Shown one piece after another: positions 35,470 to 43,836 of a stretch of 64,000 nt of DNA. The stretch is taken from the NCBI RefSeq assembly GCF_009617995.1, contig NZ_CP044129.1, positions 3,038,001-3,102,000 on the forward strand. Reading direction: 5' to 3'. Both the position numbers and the translations under genes were made by a program. Position 1 is the stretch's first letter. Every line of letters begins with the position of its first letter. Source of the DNA: Halomicrobium sp. LC1Hm (GTDB taxonomy: Archaea > Halobacteriota > Halobacteria > Halobacteriales > Haloarculaceae). The notes beneath the pieces were generated by a model that saw nothing but the letters and a program-made list of their open reading frames with translations, did not search any database and had not been told where the DNA came from.

Positions 35470-36744
35470 ATGACACCAGAAACCGCATCCGGAACCGTCG
35501 CACTCGCCTTCTCGGGCGGGCTCGACACGACAGTCTGCGTATCGCTGCTGAAAGAGGAGTACGGCTACGACGAGGTCGTCGGCGTCACCGTCGACGTGGG
35601 CCAGCCCGACTACGAGTTCGAGGAGGCCGAAGAGACCGCCGAGGCGCTGGGCGTCGAGCAGTACGTCGTCGACGCGAAGGAGGACTTCGCTGACCTCTGT
35701 CTGAAAGCCGTCAAGGCCAACGCCGACTACCAGGGGTACCCGCTCGGGACCGCGCTCGCGCGCCCGGTCATCGCCAAGGCCATCCTCGAAGTCGCCCAAG
35801 AGGAGGGCTGTGCGGCCGTCGCGCACGGCTGTACGGGCAAGGGCAACGACCAGCTTCGCTTCGAGTCCGTCTGGCGCGACTCCGAGCTGGACGTGATCGC
35901 ACCCGTCCGCGAACTCGGGCTGACCCGCGAGTGGGAGAACGAGTACGCCCAGGAGAAGGGCCTGCCCGTCGAGGGCGGCGACGGCGGCCGCTACTCCATC
36001 GACACGAACCTCTGGAGCCGCTCGATCGAGGGCTCCGAGCTCGAAGACCCCAGCACGATCCCGGAGGACGACATCTACAAGTGGACCGAGAACCCCTCGG
36101 GCAAGGACGCCGAACTGGTCGAGATTACGTTCGAGCAGGGCGAGGCCGTCGCCGTCGACGGCGACGATCTCGGGAAGGTCGAGCTGATCGAACAGCTCAA
36201 TGCCCAGGCCGGAGCCCACGGGATCGGTCGCACCGACATGATGGAAGACCGCATGCTCGGACTGAAGGTCCGCGAGAACTACGAGCACCCCGCCGCGACG
36301 GTGCTGCTGACCGCCCACGAGGCCCTCGAAGGGCTGGTCCTCACGCAAGAAGAGCGTGCGTTCAAGGCCCAGGTCGATCAGGAGTGGTCCCAGAAGGCCT
36401 ACGAGGGGCTCGTCGACGCCCCGCTCGTGAGCGCGCTCGAAGCGTTCGTCGACGACACGAACGAGCGCGTCACCGGCACCGTCACCGTCAAGCTGGAAGG
36501 GGGCCACTGCCGCCCGGTCTCGCGCGAATCGAAGTACGCCGTCTACAGCGAGTCCGCGGCGTCGTTCGACGAGGAGGACGTGACCGGCGGCATCACCCAG
36601 GCGGACGCGACCGGCGTCGCGAAGTACCACGGCTTCCAGTCGCGCCTGGCCAACAAGATCCTCGCCGACGCGAAGAAGGGCGAAGCCGTCGCCGACGGTG
36701 GCAGTGAAGCCACAGACGGCGCGAACGGCGAGAGCGAGGAATAG
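35470..36744 (+). CDS. argG: argininosuccinate synthase
   Basis: Joins citrulline and aspartate with ATP, the next-to-last step of arginine synthesis. The 424 residues include the P-loop-like ATP site LAFSGGLDTTV (about 13-23) and the citrulline/aspartate-binding HGCTGKGNDQLRFE and later SIDTNLWSRSIEGSELEDP. The C-terminal 20 residues are an acidic extension. The ATG at 35470 (MTPETASGTVALAF) fits the family; the open frame reaches further back but with no family match. First gene of the arginine operon; argH starts three bases after its stop. Confidence 0.97.
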   Translation: MTPETASGTVALAFSGGLDTTVCVSLLKEEYGYDEVVGVTVDVGQPDYEFEEAEETAEALGVEQYVVDAKEDFADLCLKAVKANADYQGYPLGTALARPVIAKAILEVAQEEGCAAVAHGCTGKGNDQLRFESVWRDSELDVIAPVRELGLTREWENEYAQEKGLPVEGGDGGRYSIDTNLWSRSIEGSELEDPSTIPEDDIYKWTENPSGKDAELVEITFEQGEAVAVDGDDLGKVELIEQLNAQAGAHGIGRTDMMEDRMLGLKVRENYEHPAATVLLTAHEALEGLVLTQEERAFKAQVDQEWSQKAYEGLVDAPLVSALEAFVDDTNERVTGTVTVKLEGGHCRPVSRESKYAVYSESAASFDEEDVTGGITQADATGVAKYHGFQSRLANKILADAKKGEAVADGGSEATDGANGESEE

Positions 36745-36747
36745 ACG

Positions 36748-38253
36748 ATGAGCGACGGCGAGGACCCCACGAACGAGAGCGCTGGCGACGCCGACGCCCC
36801 CGACGAGAGCGTCGTCCGCCGCGACCGCTTCTCGGGTGGCCCCGCCCGCTCGTTCCTCTCCTCGCTCGACGACGACGAGCGCATCTTCGGGGCGGATCTG
36901 GCGGTCGACCGCGCCCACGTCGTGATGCTCGCAGAGCAGGGGATTGTCGACGACGACACCGTCGGCGAGATCCTGTCGGCGCTCGCGGACGTGGAGGCGG
37001 CCGGCCACGGAGCGCTCCCCGAGGGCGAAGACGTCCACGAAGCCATCGAGTCGGCGGTCATCGACCGCGTGGGAGCCGAGGGCGGGAAGATGCACACCGC
37101 TCGCTCGCGCAACGACGAGGTGGCGGCCTGTATCCGCTATCGCCTGCGTGCGGACCTGCTCGCGCTGATCGAGACGGTCGTCGAGGCCCGCGAGCGACTG
37201 CTGGCGGTGGCGGGAGATCACACCGAGACGGTGATGCCCGGCTACACGCACCTCCAGCCGGCACAGCCGACGACGGTCGCCCACTGGATCGCCTCCTACG
37301 AGCAGGCCCTGCAACGCGACACTGCGCGCCTGCTGGACGCCTACGATCGGGTCAACCAGAATCCGCTCGGGGCGGCCGCGTTCGCCGGGACGCCCTTCGA
37401 CGTCGACCGCGAGCGCACCGCGGCGCTGCTGGGCTTCGACTCGGTGCTGGCAAACTCGATGGACGCCTCTGCGACGCGCGATTTCCTCGTGGAGACGACG
37501 AGCGCGGTCGCGGCGCTCGCGACGACGCTGTCGGGGCTGGCCGAGGACGTGATCGTCATGGCGAGCAAGGGCCACGTCGAGCTGGCCGACGACTACTCGT
37601 CGACCTCCTCGATCATGCCACAGAAGAAAAATCCCGACACGCTGGAGCTCGTGCGCGGTCGCACCGGCGACGCGACCGCCGGGCTGAACGGCCTGTTGAC
37701 GAACCTGAAGGGCCAGCCCCGCGCGTACAACCGCGACCTCCAGCGCGCGGGTCGCCACGCCTGGGACGCCATCGACAGCGTCACCGAGAGCGTCGCCGTC
37801 GCGACCGGCGCGGTCGCGACCGCCGACTGGCCCGTCGAGACGCTGGCGGCCGCGGCCGGCGACGGCTTCTCGACGGCGACCGGCGTCGCCGACCTGCTGG
37901 CGATGGCGGGCCTGCCCTTCCGGACGGCCCACGAGCTGGTGGCCGAGGCGGCGGGCGATATCGAGGGCGGCGACGCGCCCGACTACGAGACCATCGACGC
38001 GATCGCCCAGGACCTACTCGGCGAGTCACTGTCGGCCTACGTCGACCGCGAGGACGTAGAGGCGGCCCTGGAGCCGGCCGAGAGCGTCGCGATGCGTGAC
38101 TCCGCCGGAGGCCCTGCGCCCGAGACCGTCAGTGCCCAGCTGTCGGCAGCCGAGGAGACACTGGCGGCGGACCGGAACGCGCTCACGACACGTCGGGAAC
38201 GTGTCGAATCGGCCGCCGAACGGCTGGCCGCGGAGGTCGATCGCTATGTCTGA
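36748..38253 (+). CDS. argH: argininosuccinate lyase
   Basis: Cleaves argininosuccinate to arginine and fumarate, the last step of the pathway. It has 501 residues. Seen are SRNDEVAACIRYRLR, the TPGYTHLQPAQPTTVAHW-like segment (here MPGYTHLQPAQP) and the family signature SSIMPQKKNPDTLELVRG with the catalytic serine loop. The stop codon TGA shares its last base with the start of a degenerate copy of the 80-nt inverted-repeat element, and a promoter-like region follows. argG-argH may thus form one unit, with lysW onwards a second. Confidence 0.97.
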   Translation: MSDGEDPTNESAGDADAPDESVVRRDRFSGGPARSFLSSLDDDERIFGADLAVDRAHVVMLAEQGIVDDDTVGEILSALADVEAAGHGALPEGEDVHEAIESAVIDRVGAEGGKMHTARSRNDEVAACIRYRLRADLLALIETVVEARERLLAVAGDHTETVMPGYTHLQPAQPTTVAHWIASYEQALQRDTARLLDAYDRVNQNPLGAAAFAGTPFDVDRERTAALLGFDSVLANSMDASATRDFLVETTSAVAALATTLSGLAEDVIVMASKGHVELADDYSSTSSIMPQKKNPDTLELVRGRTGDATAGLNGLLTNLKGQPRAYNRDLQRAGRHAWDAIDSVTESVAVATGAVATADWPVETLAAAAGDGFSTATGVADLLAMAGLPFRTAHELVAEAAGDIEGGDAPDYETIDAIAQDLLGESLSAYVDREDVEAALEPAESVAMRDSAGGPAPETVSAQLSAAEETLAADRNALTTRRERVESAAERLAAEVDRYV

Positions 38254-38332
38254 TACTACCGGCCGTCGCCGTCAGAGTGGCGGCGTCACCGCGGCGTGGC
38301 GACGTGGATCACGGACGGGGAGCCCGGAGCGT
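38253..38332. repeat. degenerate copy of the 80-nt inverted-repeat element
   Basis: Begins ATACTACCGGCCGTC on the last base of the argH stop, as do copies B and C. The right arm is worn (GACGGGGAGCCCGGAGCGT); I count 15 of 21 matches to the end of copy B. The length is again 80. Confidence 0.5.
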
Positions 38333-38385
38333 GATCGGCGGCCGATCGACCGACGATCCCCGCGAGGGGAAATACTACCACAAAA

Positions 38386-38401
38386 CTGATACAGATATCA
38401 G
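38386..38401. promoter_or_regulatory. inverted repeat upstream of lysW
   Basis: CTGATA-caga-TATCAG, perfect 6-base arms, in AT-richer DNA between argH and lysW. It lies about 80 bases upstream of the lysW TATA box. A possible operator for the second arginine transcription unit. Confidence 0.4.
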
Positions 38402-38479
38402 TACAGTTCCGGTTTTTCGGACCATCGCGCCCTTAGAGTCGAGTATAGTTATTAAATTAATTCTGATAGGTTCGAAGAG

Positions 38480-38485
38480 TTTAAG
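38480..38485 (+). promoter_or_regulatory. TATA box of lysW
   Basis: TTTAAG 28-33 bases before the lysW ATG, in an AT-rich stretch, the usual haloarchaeal promoter position. Confidence 0.6.
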
Positions 38486-38512
38486 TGCAATGGGGCGCGA
38501 GTGAGAGATACA

Positions 38513-38677
38513 ATGGCTGAATGCGTCGAATGCGGGGCGGAAGTCTCGCTGCACGACAACCTCGAAGCTGGAGAGATCGTCGACTGTGCGACCTGTGGTG
38601 CCGAGCTCGAAGTGCTCTCGGCCGATCCCGTCGAGCTCGACTCGGCCCCCGAGCTCGAAGAAGACTGGGGCGAGTAA
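38513..38677 (+). CDS. lysW: amino-group carrier protein LysW/ArgW
   Basis: A 54-residue acidic carrier that holds glutamate, and the intermediates derived from it, through its C-terminal glutamate during arginine (and in some species lysine) synthesis. It has a zinc ribbon (CVECG and CATCG) and the obligatory C-terminal EDWGE, whose last Glu is the attachment point. argX, which makes that bond, starts 34 bases downstream. Too short for many gene callers, but the motifs leave little doubt. It has its own TATA box. Confidence 0.96.
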   Translation: MAECVECGAEVSLHDNLEAGEIVDCATCGAELEVLSADPVELDSAPELEEDWGE

Positions 38678-38710
38678 CGACGGCGGGCGGCCGAGCGCGG
38701 TGATACAACA

Positions 38711-39595
38711 ATGAATGTAGGAATACTCTACTCGCGGATTCGTCGGGACGAGAAGCTCCTGCTGGAGGAGCTGCGCGATCGTGACCACGAGGTCACAAAG
38801 ATCGACGTCCGGAAACAGCGGTTCAACATGAGCGAGCCGCCGGCCGCCTTCGACGGCGTCGACGTCGTCGTCGATCGGTGTCTGGCGACGAGCCGGTCCG
38901 TGTACGCCACCAAGTTCGTCGAAGCCTACGACGTGCCGGTGGTCAACACGCCGGGGACCGCGGAGATCTGTTCGGACAAGGTCAAGAACAGCCTCGCCCT
39001 GGTCGACGCCGACGTGCCGACGCCGAACACGGACGTGGCCTTCACCAAGGACACCGCGATGGAGTCTATCGAGGAGTTTGGCTACCCCTGTGTCCTCAAG
39101 CCCGTCGTGGGCTCGTGGGGTCGCCTGATGGCCAAGATCGACTCGCGCTCGGCCGCCGAGGCCATCCTCGAACACAAGGAGACACTGGGCCACTACGAGC
39201 ACAAGGTGTTCTACGTCCAGGAGTTCGTCGACAAACCCGGTCGTGACATCCGCGTGCTGGCGACCGACGGCGAGCCCGTCGCCGCGATGGTCCGCTCCTC
39301 GGACCACTGGCTCACGAACGCCGCAAAAGGCGCGGAGACCGACACCTTCGAACTCGACGACCGCGCGCTGGCACTCGTCGAGCAGGCCAGCGACGCCGTC
39401 GGCGGCGGTCTGCTCGGGATCGACCTGATGGAAGTGGGAGTAGACGACGACACTGGGGAACCCGACGATTACACCGTCCACGAGGTCAATCACACCGTCG
39501 AGTTCAAGGCGCTCGACGAAGTGAGCGACGTGGACGTGCCCGCACAGGTCGTCGACTGGCTCGAAGCGAAGGCCCAACAGGAGGTGAGCGCATGA
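38711..39595 (+). CDS. argX: glutamate--LysW ligase ArgX
   Basis: An ATP-grasp ligase of 294 residues that attaches the amino group of glutamate to the C-terminus of LysW, the first step of carrier-bound arginine synthesis. The ATP-grasp pattern is visible: KPVVGSWGRLMAKI (phosphate-binding loop) and the metal-binding end GIDLMEVGVDDDTGE with VHEVNHTVEFKAL. Family members are LysX and ArgX; the surrounding arg genes favour ArgX, although haloarchaeal lysine synthesis normally uses other genes. Its last codons overlap the argC start (ATGA). Confidence 0.93.
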   Translation: MNVGILYSRIRRDEKLLLEELRDRDHEVTKIDVRKQRFNMSEPPAAFDGVDVVVDRCLATSRSVYATKFVEAYDVPVVNTPGTAEICSDKVKNSLALVDADVPTPNTDVAFTKDTAMESIEEFGYPCVLKPVVGSWGRLMAKIDSRSAAEAILEHKETLGHYEHKVFYVQEFVDKPGRDIRVLATDGEPVAAMVRSSDHWLTNAAKGAETDTFELDDRALALVEQASDAVGGGLLGIDLMEVGVDDDTGEPDDYTVHEVNHTVEFKALDEVSDVDVPAQVVDWLEAKAQQEVSA

Positions 39596-40629
39596 CCTAC
39601 TCCGCGAGCGTCGTCGGCGGCTCGGGCTTTACCGGCGGGGAACTGCTTCGCCTGCTGGACGGCCACCCCGAGTTTCGAACCGTTCAGGCCACGAGCCGCT
39701 CGAAGGAGAACAAGACGGTGGGCCACGCCCACCCGAACCTCCGACACAAGGACCTGCGCTTTTCCAGCCCGTCGGAGCTGAAATCCGTCGACGTGCTGTT
39801 CGCGGCGACGCCCCACGGCGTCTCGATGGAGCAGATCGACGCCTTCCAGGACGCCGCCGACACCGTCGTCGACCTCTCGGCGGACTTCCGGCTCGACTCG
39901 GCAGACCAGTACGACGAGTGGTACGACGGTCACGCGCGTCCGGAACTGCTCGCCGAATCGGAGTACGCACTGCCCGAGCTGAACCGCGAGAACCTCGCGG
40001 GCGCGGATCTGATCGCCTCCGGTGGCTGTAACGCCACGGCGACGATCATGGGGCTGCTCCCGCTGTTCGAGGCCGACATCCTGTCTGGCGACGAGCAGAT
40101 CGTCGTCGACGTGAAGGTCGGCTCCTCGGAGGGGGGCGCTGGCGGCGGCGAGGCCTCCAGTCACCCCGAGCGCTCGGGGGTCGTCCGGCCGTACGCGCCC
40201 ACGGGCCACCGCCACGAGGCCGAGATCCAGCAGTTCCTCGGCGTCGACGTGTCCTTCACCGTCCACGCGGTGGAGATGACCCGCGGCGCGAGCGCGACCT
40301 GCCACGTCTTCCCGGACGGGCCGGTCTCGAAGGGCGACCTCTGGAGTGCCTACCGCGAGTCCTACGAAGACGAGCCGTTCGTCCGGATGGCCGCGGGCGG
40401 CGGGGGCGTCTACCGCTATCCCGAGCCCAAGGCCGTCGCCGGGACGAACTTCGCCGAGGTCGGCTTCGAGGTCGACCCCGCGAACGAGCGACTCGTCGTG
40501 TTCTCGGCGATCGACAACATGATGAAAGGGTCGGCCGGCCAGGCGGTCCACGCCGCCAACGTCGCGCTGGGTCTCGAAGAGACCGCCGGCCTCGAACTGA
40601 CCGGGTTCCACCCCGTCGGCGCACCCTGA
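39592..40629 (+). CDS. argC: LysW-gamma-glutamyl phosphate reductase
   Basis: NADPH-dependent reductase that converts carrier-bound glutamyl phosphate to the semialdehyde. It has 345 residues. The nucleotide-binding start is SVVGGSGFTGGELLRLL. The active-site cysteine lies in ASGGCNATATIMGLLP (about 142-158), and HRHEAEIQQFL and the C-terminal NMMKGSAGQAVHAANV are typical for ArgC/LysY. Start overlaps the argX stop by four bases. In pathway order it acts after argB, the gene that follows. Confidence 0.95.
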   Translation: MTYSASVVGGSGFTGGELLRLLDGHPEFRTVQATSRSKENKTVGHAHPNLRHKDLRFSSPSELKSVDVLFAATPHGVSMEQIDAFQDAADTVVDLSADFRLDSADQYDEWYDGHARPELLAESEYALPELNRENLAGADLIASGGCNATATIMGLLPLFEADILSGDEQIVVDVKVGSSEGGAGGGEASSHPERSGVVRPYAPTGHRHEAEIQQFLGVDVSFTVHAVEMTRGASATCHVFPDGPVSKGDLWSAYRESYEDEPFVRMAAGGGGVYRYPEPKAVAGTNFAEVGFEVDPANERLVVFSAIDNMMKGSAGQAVHAANVALGLEETAGLELTGFHPVGAP

Positions 40630-40645
40630 TTTCGGAGTGGTTTTC

Positions 40646-41566
40646 ATGACAACAGTTATCAAAGTCGGCGGCGCTCGCGCGGTCGATCCCGCGGGTGCCC
40701 TCTCGGACGTTGCAACGCTTGTAGAGGGCGAGCAGAGCGAGCCCTCTGAACAGTCGAGCGGGCACGGCCCGCGAGAAGATGTGGTGCTGGTCCACGGCGG
40801 CTCGACGGCCGTCGACGACACCCTCGAACGACTGGGCATCGAGCCGGAGTACGTCGAGACGCCAAGCGGCGTCGTCGGCCGCTTTACCGACGCGGAGACC
40901 ATGGAGGTGTTCGAGATGGTCTTCGGTCACCTCAACACCCAGCTGGTCGCCGGCCTCCAGAGTCATGGCGTCGACGCAGTCGGACTGAACGGCGTGGACG
41001 GGAAGCTCCTGTACGGGCCGCGAAAGTCCGCCGTCCGCGTCGTCGAGGACGGGAAGAAGAAGATCAAGCGGGGCGACCACAGCGGGACGATCAAGGAAGT
41101 CAACACGGACCTGCTCGATTCGTTGCTGGACGGCGGCTACGTGCCCGTCGCTGCGCCGCCGATGGCCGGTAGCGAGGCGCGAAGCGCCTCGGAAGACTCG
41201 AGCGGCGACGACGAGGAGCCACGAGAGCGGATCGTCCCCGTCAACACGGACGCCGACCGCACGGCCGCGGCGATCGCCGCCGCGCTGGACGCGCGGCTCG
41301 TCTTGCTGACCGACGTGGCGGGCGTCTACGAGGACCCCGACGACCCCGAGACGCTGATCGAGACCGTCGAGACCGGCGAGGAGTGGCAGGCCCTCGAAGC
41401 GGCCGCGGAGGGGTTCATGAGCCGCAAGATCATGGCCGCCGAGGAGGCCCTGGACGGTGGCGCACCCGAGGTGGTCGTCGCCGACGCCAACGCAGACACA
41501 CCGGTCACAGACGCCGTCAGTGGCGGCGGCACACACATGTTTCAGGAGGCCATCGAAGAGCTATGA
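40646..41566 (+). CDS. argB: LysW-glutamate (aminoadipate) kinase
   Basis: Phosphorylates carrier-bound glutamate. It has 306 residues in the amino-acid kinase fold: KVGGAR at the start, VLVHGGSTAVDDTLERLG, and the later VNTDADRTAAAIAAALDA with LLTDVAGVYEDPDDP. Two inserts of about 19 and 22 residues (near 25-43 and 172-193) are Ser/Glu-rich and unlike the rest. At DNA level they are made of inverted repeats: 40723-40729 with 40741-40747, 40758-40763 with 40767-40772, and 41174-41180 with 41184-41190. The frame is kept. The stop overlaps the argD start. Confidence 0.95.
   Translation: MTTVIKVGGARAVDPAGALSDVATLVEGEQSEPSEQSSGHGPREDVVLVHGGSTAVDDTLERLGIEPEYVETPSGVVGRFTDAETMEVFEMVFGHLNTQLVAGLQSHGVDAVGLNGVDGKLLYGPRKSAVRVVEDGKKKIKRGDHSGTIKEVNTDLLDSLLDGGYVPVAAPPMAGSEARSASEDSSGDDEEPRERIVPVNTDADRTAAAIAAALDARLVLLTDVAGVYEDPDDPETLIETVETGEEWQALEAAAEGFMSRKIMAAEEALDGGAPEVVVADANADTPVTDAVSGGGTHMFQEAIEEL
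40723..40772. repeat. inverted repeats inside argB, first insert
   Basis: AGAGGGC/GCCCTCT with an 11-base loop and GCGGGC-acg-GCCCGC follow each other inside the coding frame and encode a Ser/Glu/Gly-rich insert. A similar short palindrome, GAGGCGC-gaa-GCGCCTC, occurs at 41174-41190 in the second insert. Confidence 0.65.
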
Positions 41567-42693
41567 GTGGATTCGTCTTCAACGAGAAACCGATACAGAT
41601 CGAAGAGGGAGACGGCGTGTGGCTGTCCGACGACGCGGGCAACGAGTACCTCGACATGGGGGCCTCGTATGCCTGCGTCCCGCTTGGTCATCGCCACCCG
41701 GCGGTCGACCAGGCTGCAAAGAGCCAGATAGACAGGCTCACCTACGTGCAAGCGTCTTACCCCAACGCCGCGCGGACTCGCCTCTACGAGACGCTGGCCG
41801 ACACCGCACCCGATCCGATCGACAAGGTGTGGCTCTGTAACTCCGGCACCGAGGCCAACGAGGCCGCACTGAAGTTCGCTCGGGCCGCGACGGGCGAGTC
41901 GAAGCTCGTCGCGACGATGCAGGGCTTTCACGGCCGGACGATGGGGTCGCTGGCGACGACCTGGAAGAGCAAGTACAAGAAGCCCTACGAGCCCCTGGCC
42001 GGCGACGTGGAGTTCGTCCCCTACGACGACCCCGAGGCCATGCGGGAAGCCGTCGACGAGGAGACGGCGGGCGTCATCGTCGAACCCATCCAGGGAGAGG
42101 GCGGCATCAACCCCGCCTCGACCGAGTTCCTCGAAGCGACCCGCGAGGCGACCGAAGACGCGGGCGCGGCGCTGATCTTCGACGAGGTCCAGACCGGGAT
42201 GGGACGGACCGGATCGCTGTGGGCCGCCCAGGAGTCCGGCGTCGTCCCGGACATGATCACCGCGGCGAAGGGGCTGGGCAACGGCTACCCCATCGGTGCG
42301 ACGCTGTGTCGCGAGTGGATCGCCGACGAGTACGGCTCACACGCCTCGACGTTCTCGGGCGGGCCGGTCATCTCGGCGGCGGCCGACGCGACCGTCTCGA
42401 CGATCGTCGAGGAGGACGTGCCGAGCAACGCCGCCACGGTCGGGGACTACCTCCAGACCGAACTGGCGGCCACGCTGGGCGACGAGGTCCGCGACATCCG
42501 CGGCGAGGGCCTGATGATCGGCATCGAGGTCGGCCGGGGAGCGATGGGACACCTCAAGCAGCTGGCGATGAGCGAGGGCGTGCTGGCGCTGCCGGCCGGC
42601 CGAACGGTGGTGCGGCTGCTCCCGCCGCTGACCCTCACCGAGGCGGACGCCGACCACGTCGTCGACGCGCTGGAATCGGTGATGCTGGAATGA
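41563..42693 (+). CDS. argD: LysW-gamma-L-ornithine aminotransferase
   Basis: A PLP-dependent class III aminotransferase of 376 residues that turns the carrier-bound semialdehyde into carrier-bound ornithine, using glutamate as donor. Seen are CNSGTEANEAALKFARA (PLP phosphate binding), GFHGRTMGSLATT, IVEPIQGEGGINPA, FDEVQTGMGRTG and the PLP lysine in AAKGLGNGYP near residue 234. The ATG overlaps the argB stop as ATGA. After its stop comes an 85-base gap with a GCGGGC/GCCCGC hairpin before argE. Confidence 0.95.
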   Translation: MSGFVFNEKPIQIEEGDGVWLSDDAGNEYLDMGASYACVPLGHRHPAVDQAAKSQIDRLTYVQASYPNAARTRLYETLADTAPDPIDKVWLCNSGTEANEAALKFARAATGESKLVATMQGFHGRTMGSLATTWKSKYKKPYEPLAGDVEFVPYDDPEAMREAVDEETAGVIVEPIQGEGGINPASTEFLEATREATEDAGAALIFDEVQTGMGRTGSLWAAQESGVVPDMITAAKGLGNGYPIGATLCREWIADEYGSHASTFSGGPVISAAADATVSTIVEEDVPSNAATVGDYLQTELAATLGDEVRDIRGEGLMIGIEVGRGAMGHLKQLAMSEGVLALPAGRTVVRLLPPLTLTEADADHVVDALESVMLE

Positions 42694-42766
42694 GCGCGAG
42701 ACGCCACGCTCCTCGGAACGGTGAGCGGGCGAGACCGCCCGCGAGCGGCAGGGGAATGCGCTCACT

Positions 42767-42773
42767 GGAGGTG
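42767..42773 (+). promoter_or_regulatory. strong Shine-Dalgarno site before argE
   Basis: GGAGGTG five bases before the argE ATG. Unusual in this window, where most first genes look leaderless; it marks argE as an internal gene of a polycistronic mRNA. Confidence 0.7.
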
Positions 42774-42778
42774 GGCGC

Positions 42779-43834
42779 ATGAGCCAGACCGTCCAGACCC
42801 CCGACGAGGAGGCCCGCGACCTGCTCGAAGCGATCGTCCGCATCCCCTCGGTCACGCCCGAAGAAGAGCAGGCTGCGAAGCGACTGGTCGAGTTCTTCGA
42901 GGCCCACGGCCGCGAGGCCTGGATCGACGAGATCGGCAACGTCCGCGCGCCGGCCGACGACGGCGTGTTGCTGACCTCCCACATCGACACGGTGCCGGGC
43001 GACATCCCGGTCCGGGTCGAGGAGAACGACGACGGCGAGCCCGAGCTGTGGGGGCGTGGCTCCGTCGACGCCAAGGGACCGCTCTGTGCGATGGCGGTCG
43101 CCGCCGTCCGCACCGGCGCGAGCTTCGTCGGCGTCGTCGGCGAAGAAGTGGATTCGCGTGGCAGCCGCTACGTGATCGAGGACCGCGAGGCCGAGCCGGA
43201 CGCGGTCGTCAACGGCGAACCCTCCGGCTGGGAGGGGATCACGCTCGGCTATCGCGGTCTGCTGGCCGGCACGTACGTCGCCACCAGCGAGTCGGGCCAC
43301 TCCTCGCGACCGGACAACAACGCGATCCAGGACGCGCTGGACTGGTGGGCCGCCGTCGAAGGCGAGTTCGAGAAAGACGAGTGGGAGCCCGTCTTCGAAC
43401 GGGTCACCTGCAAGCCCGTCGACATCGACGGCGGGATCTCCGAGGACGGGCTCTCCGTCGAGACGACGATGGACGTACAGCTTCGGGTCCCCCCGGAGTA
43501 CACGACCGACGAGATCCGCGAGATCGCCGACGGCCACCTCGTCAACGGCACCGTCCACTGGGACGACAAGGTCGAACCGGTGATGCAGAGCCCACGGACT
43601 CCGGTCGCTCGGGCGTTCCGGACCGCGATCCGGTCGGCCGGCGGCGAGCCCACCCTGTTGCGCAAGACCGGGACCAGCGACATGAACGTCTTCGCACAGT
43701 CCTGGGACTGCCCGATGGTCACCTACGGCCCCGGCGACTCGGACCTGGATCACGCGCCGAACGAACACATCCAGCTAGCGGAGTACGACCGCTCCGTCAC
43801 CGTCCTCGAAGACGTGACCGAACGTCTCCTGTAA
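42779..43834 (+). CDS. argE: LysW-ornithine (lysine) hydrolase
   Basis: An M20-family metallohydrolase of 351 residues that releases ornithine from LysW. Typical segments are LTSHIDTVPGDIP (metal His-x-Asp), WGRGSVDAKGPLCAMAVA (bridging Asp), the GVVGEEVDSRGSRY motif (catalytic Glu-Glu) and the late RKTGTSDMNVFAQSW and GDSDLDHAPNEHI. Equivalent to LysK/ArgK in the carrier pathway, also called ArgE in some annotations. The strong GGAGGTG ribosome site fixes the ATG. The stop is two bases before the argF start. Confidence 0.94.
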   Translation: MSQTVQTPDEEARDLLEAIVRIPSVTPEEEQAAKRLVEFFEAHGREAWIDEIGNVRAPADDGVLLTSHIDTVPGDIPVRVEENDDGEPELWGRGSVDAKGPLCAMAVAAVRTGASFVGVVGEEVDSRGSRYVIEDREAEPDAVVNGEPSGWEGITLGYRGLLAGTYVATSESGHSSRPDNNAIQDALDWWAAVEGEFEKDEWEPVFERVTCKPVDIDGGISEDGLSVETTMDVQLRVPPEYTTDEIREIADGHLVNGTVHWDDKVEPVMQSPRTPVARAFRTAIRSAGGEPTLLRKTGTSDMNVFAQSWDCPMVTYGPGDSDLDHAPNEHIQLAEYDRSVTVLEDVTERLL

Positions 43835-43836
43835 CA

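Noticed and set aside
34612-37932. 1106-codon frame antisense to argG and argH
   Set aside because: Both argG and argH are certain from motifs. The antisense translation shows no family features.
38711-39595. Lysine-pathway assignment (LysX) instead of ArgX
   Set aside because: All neighbours are arginine genes and the cluster contains argF, argG and argH; dual use cannot be excluded from sequence.
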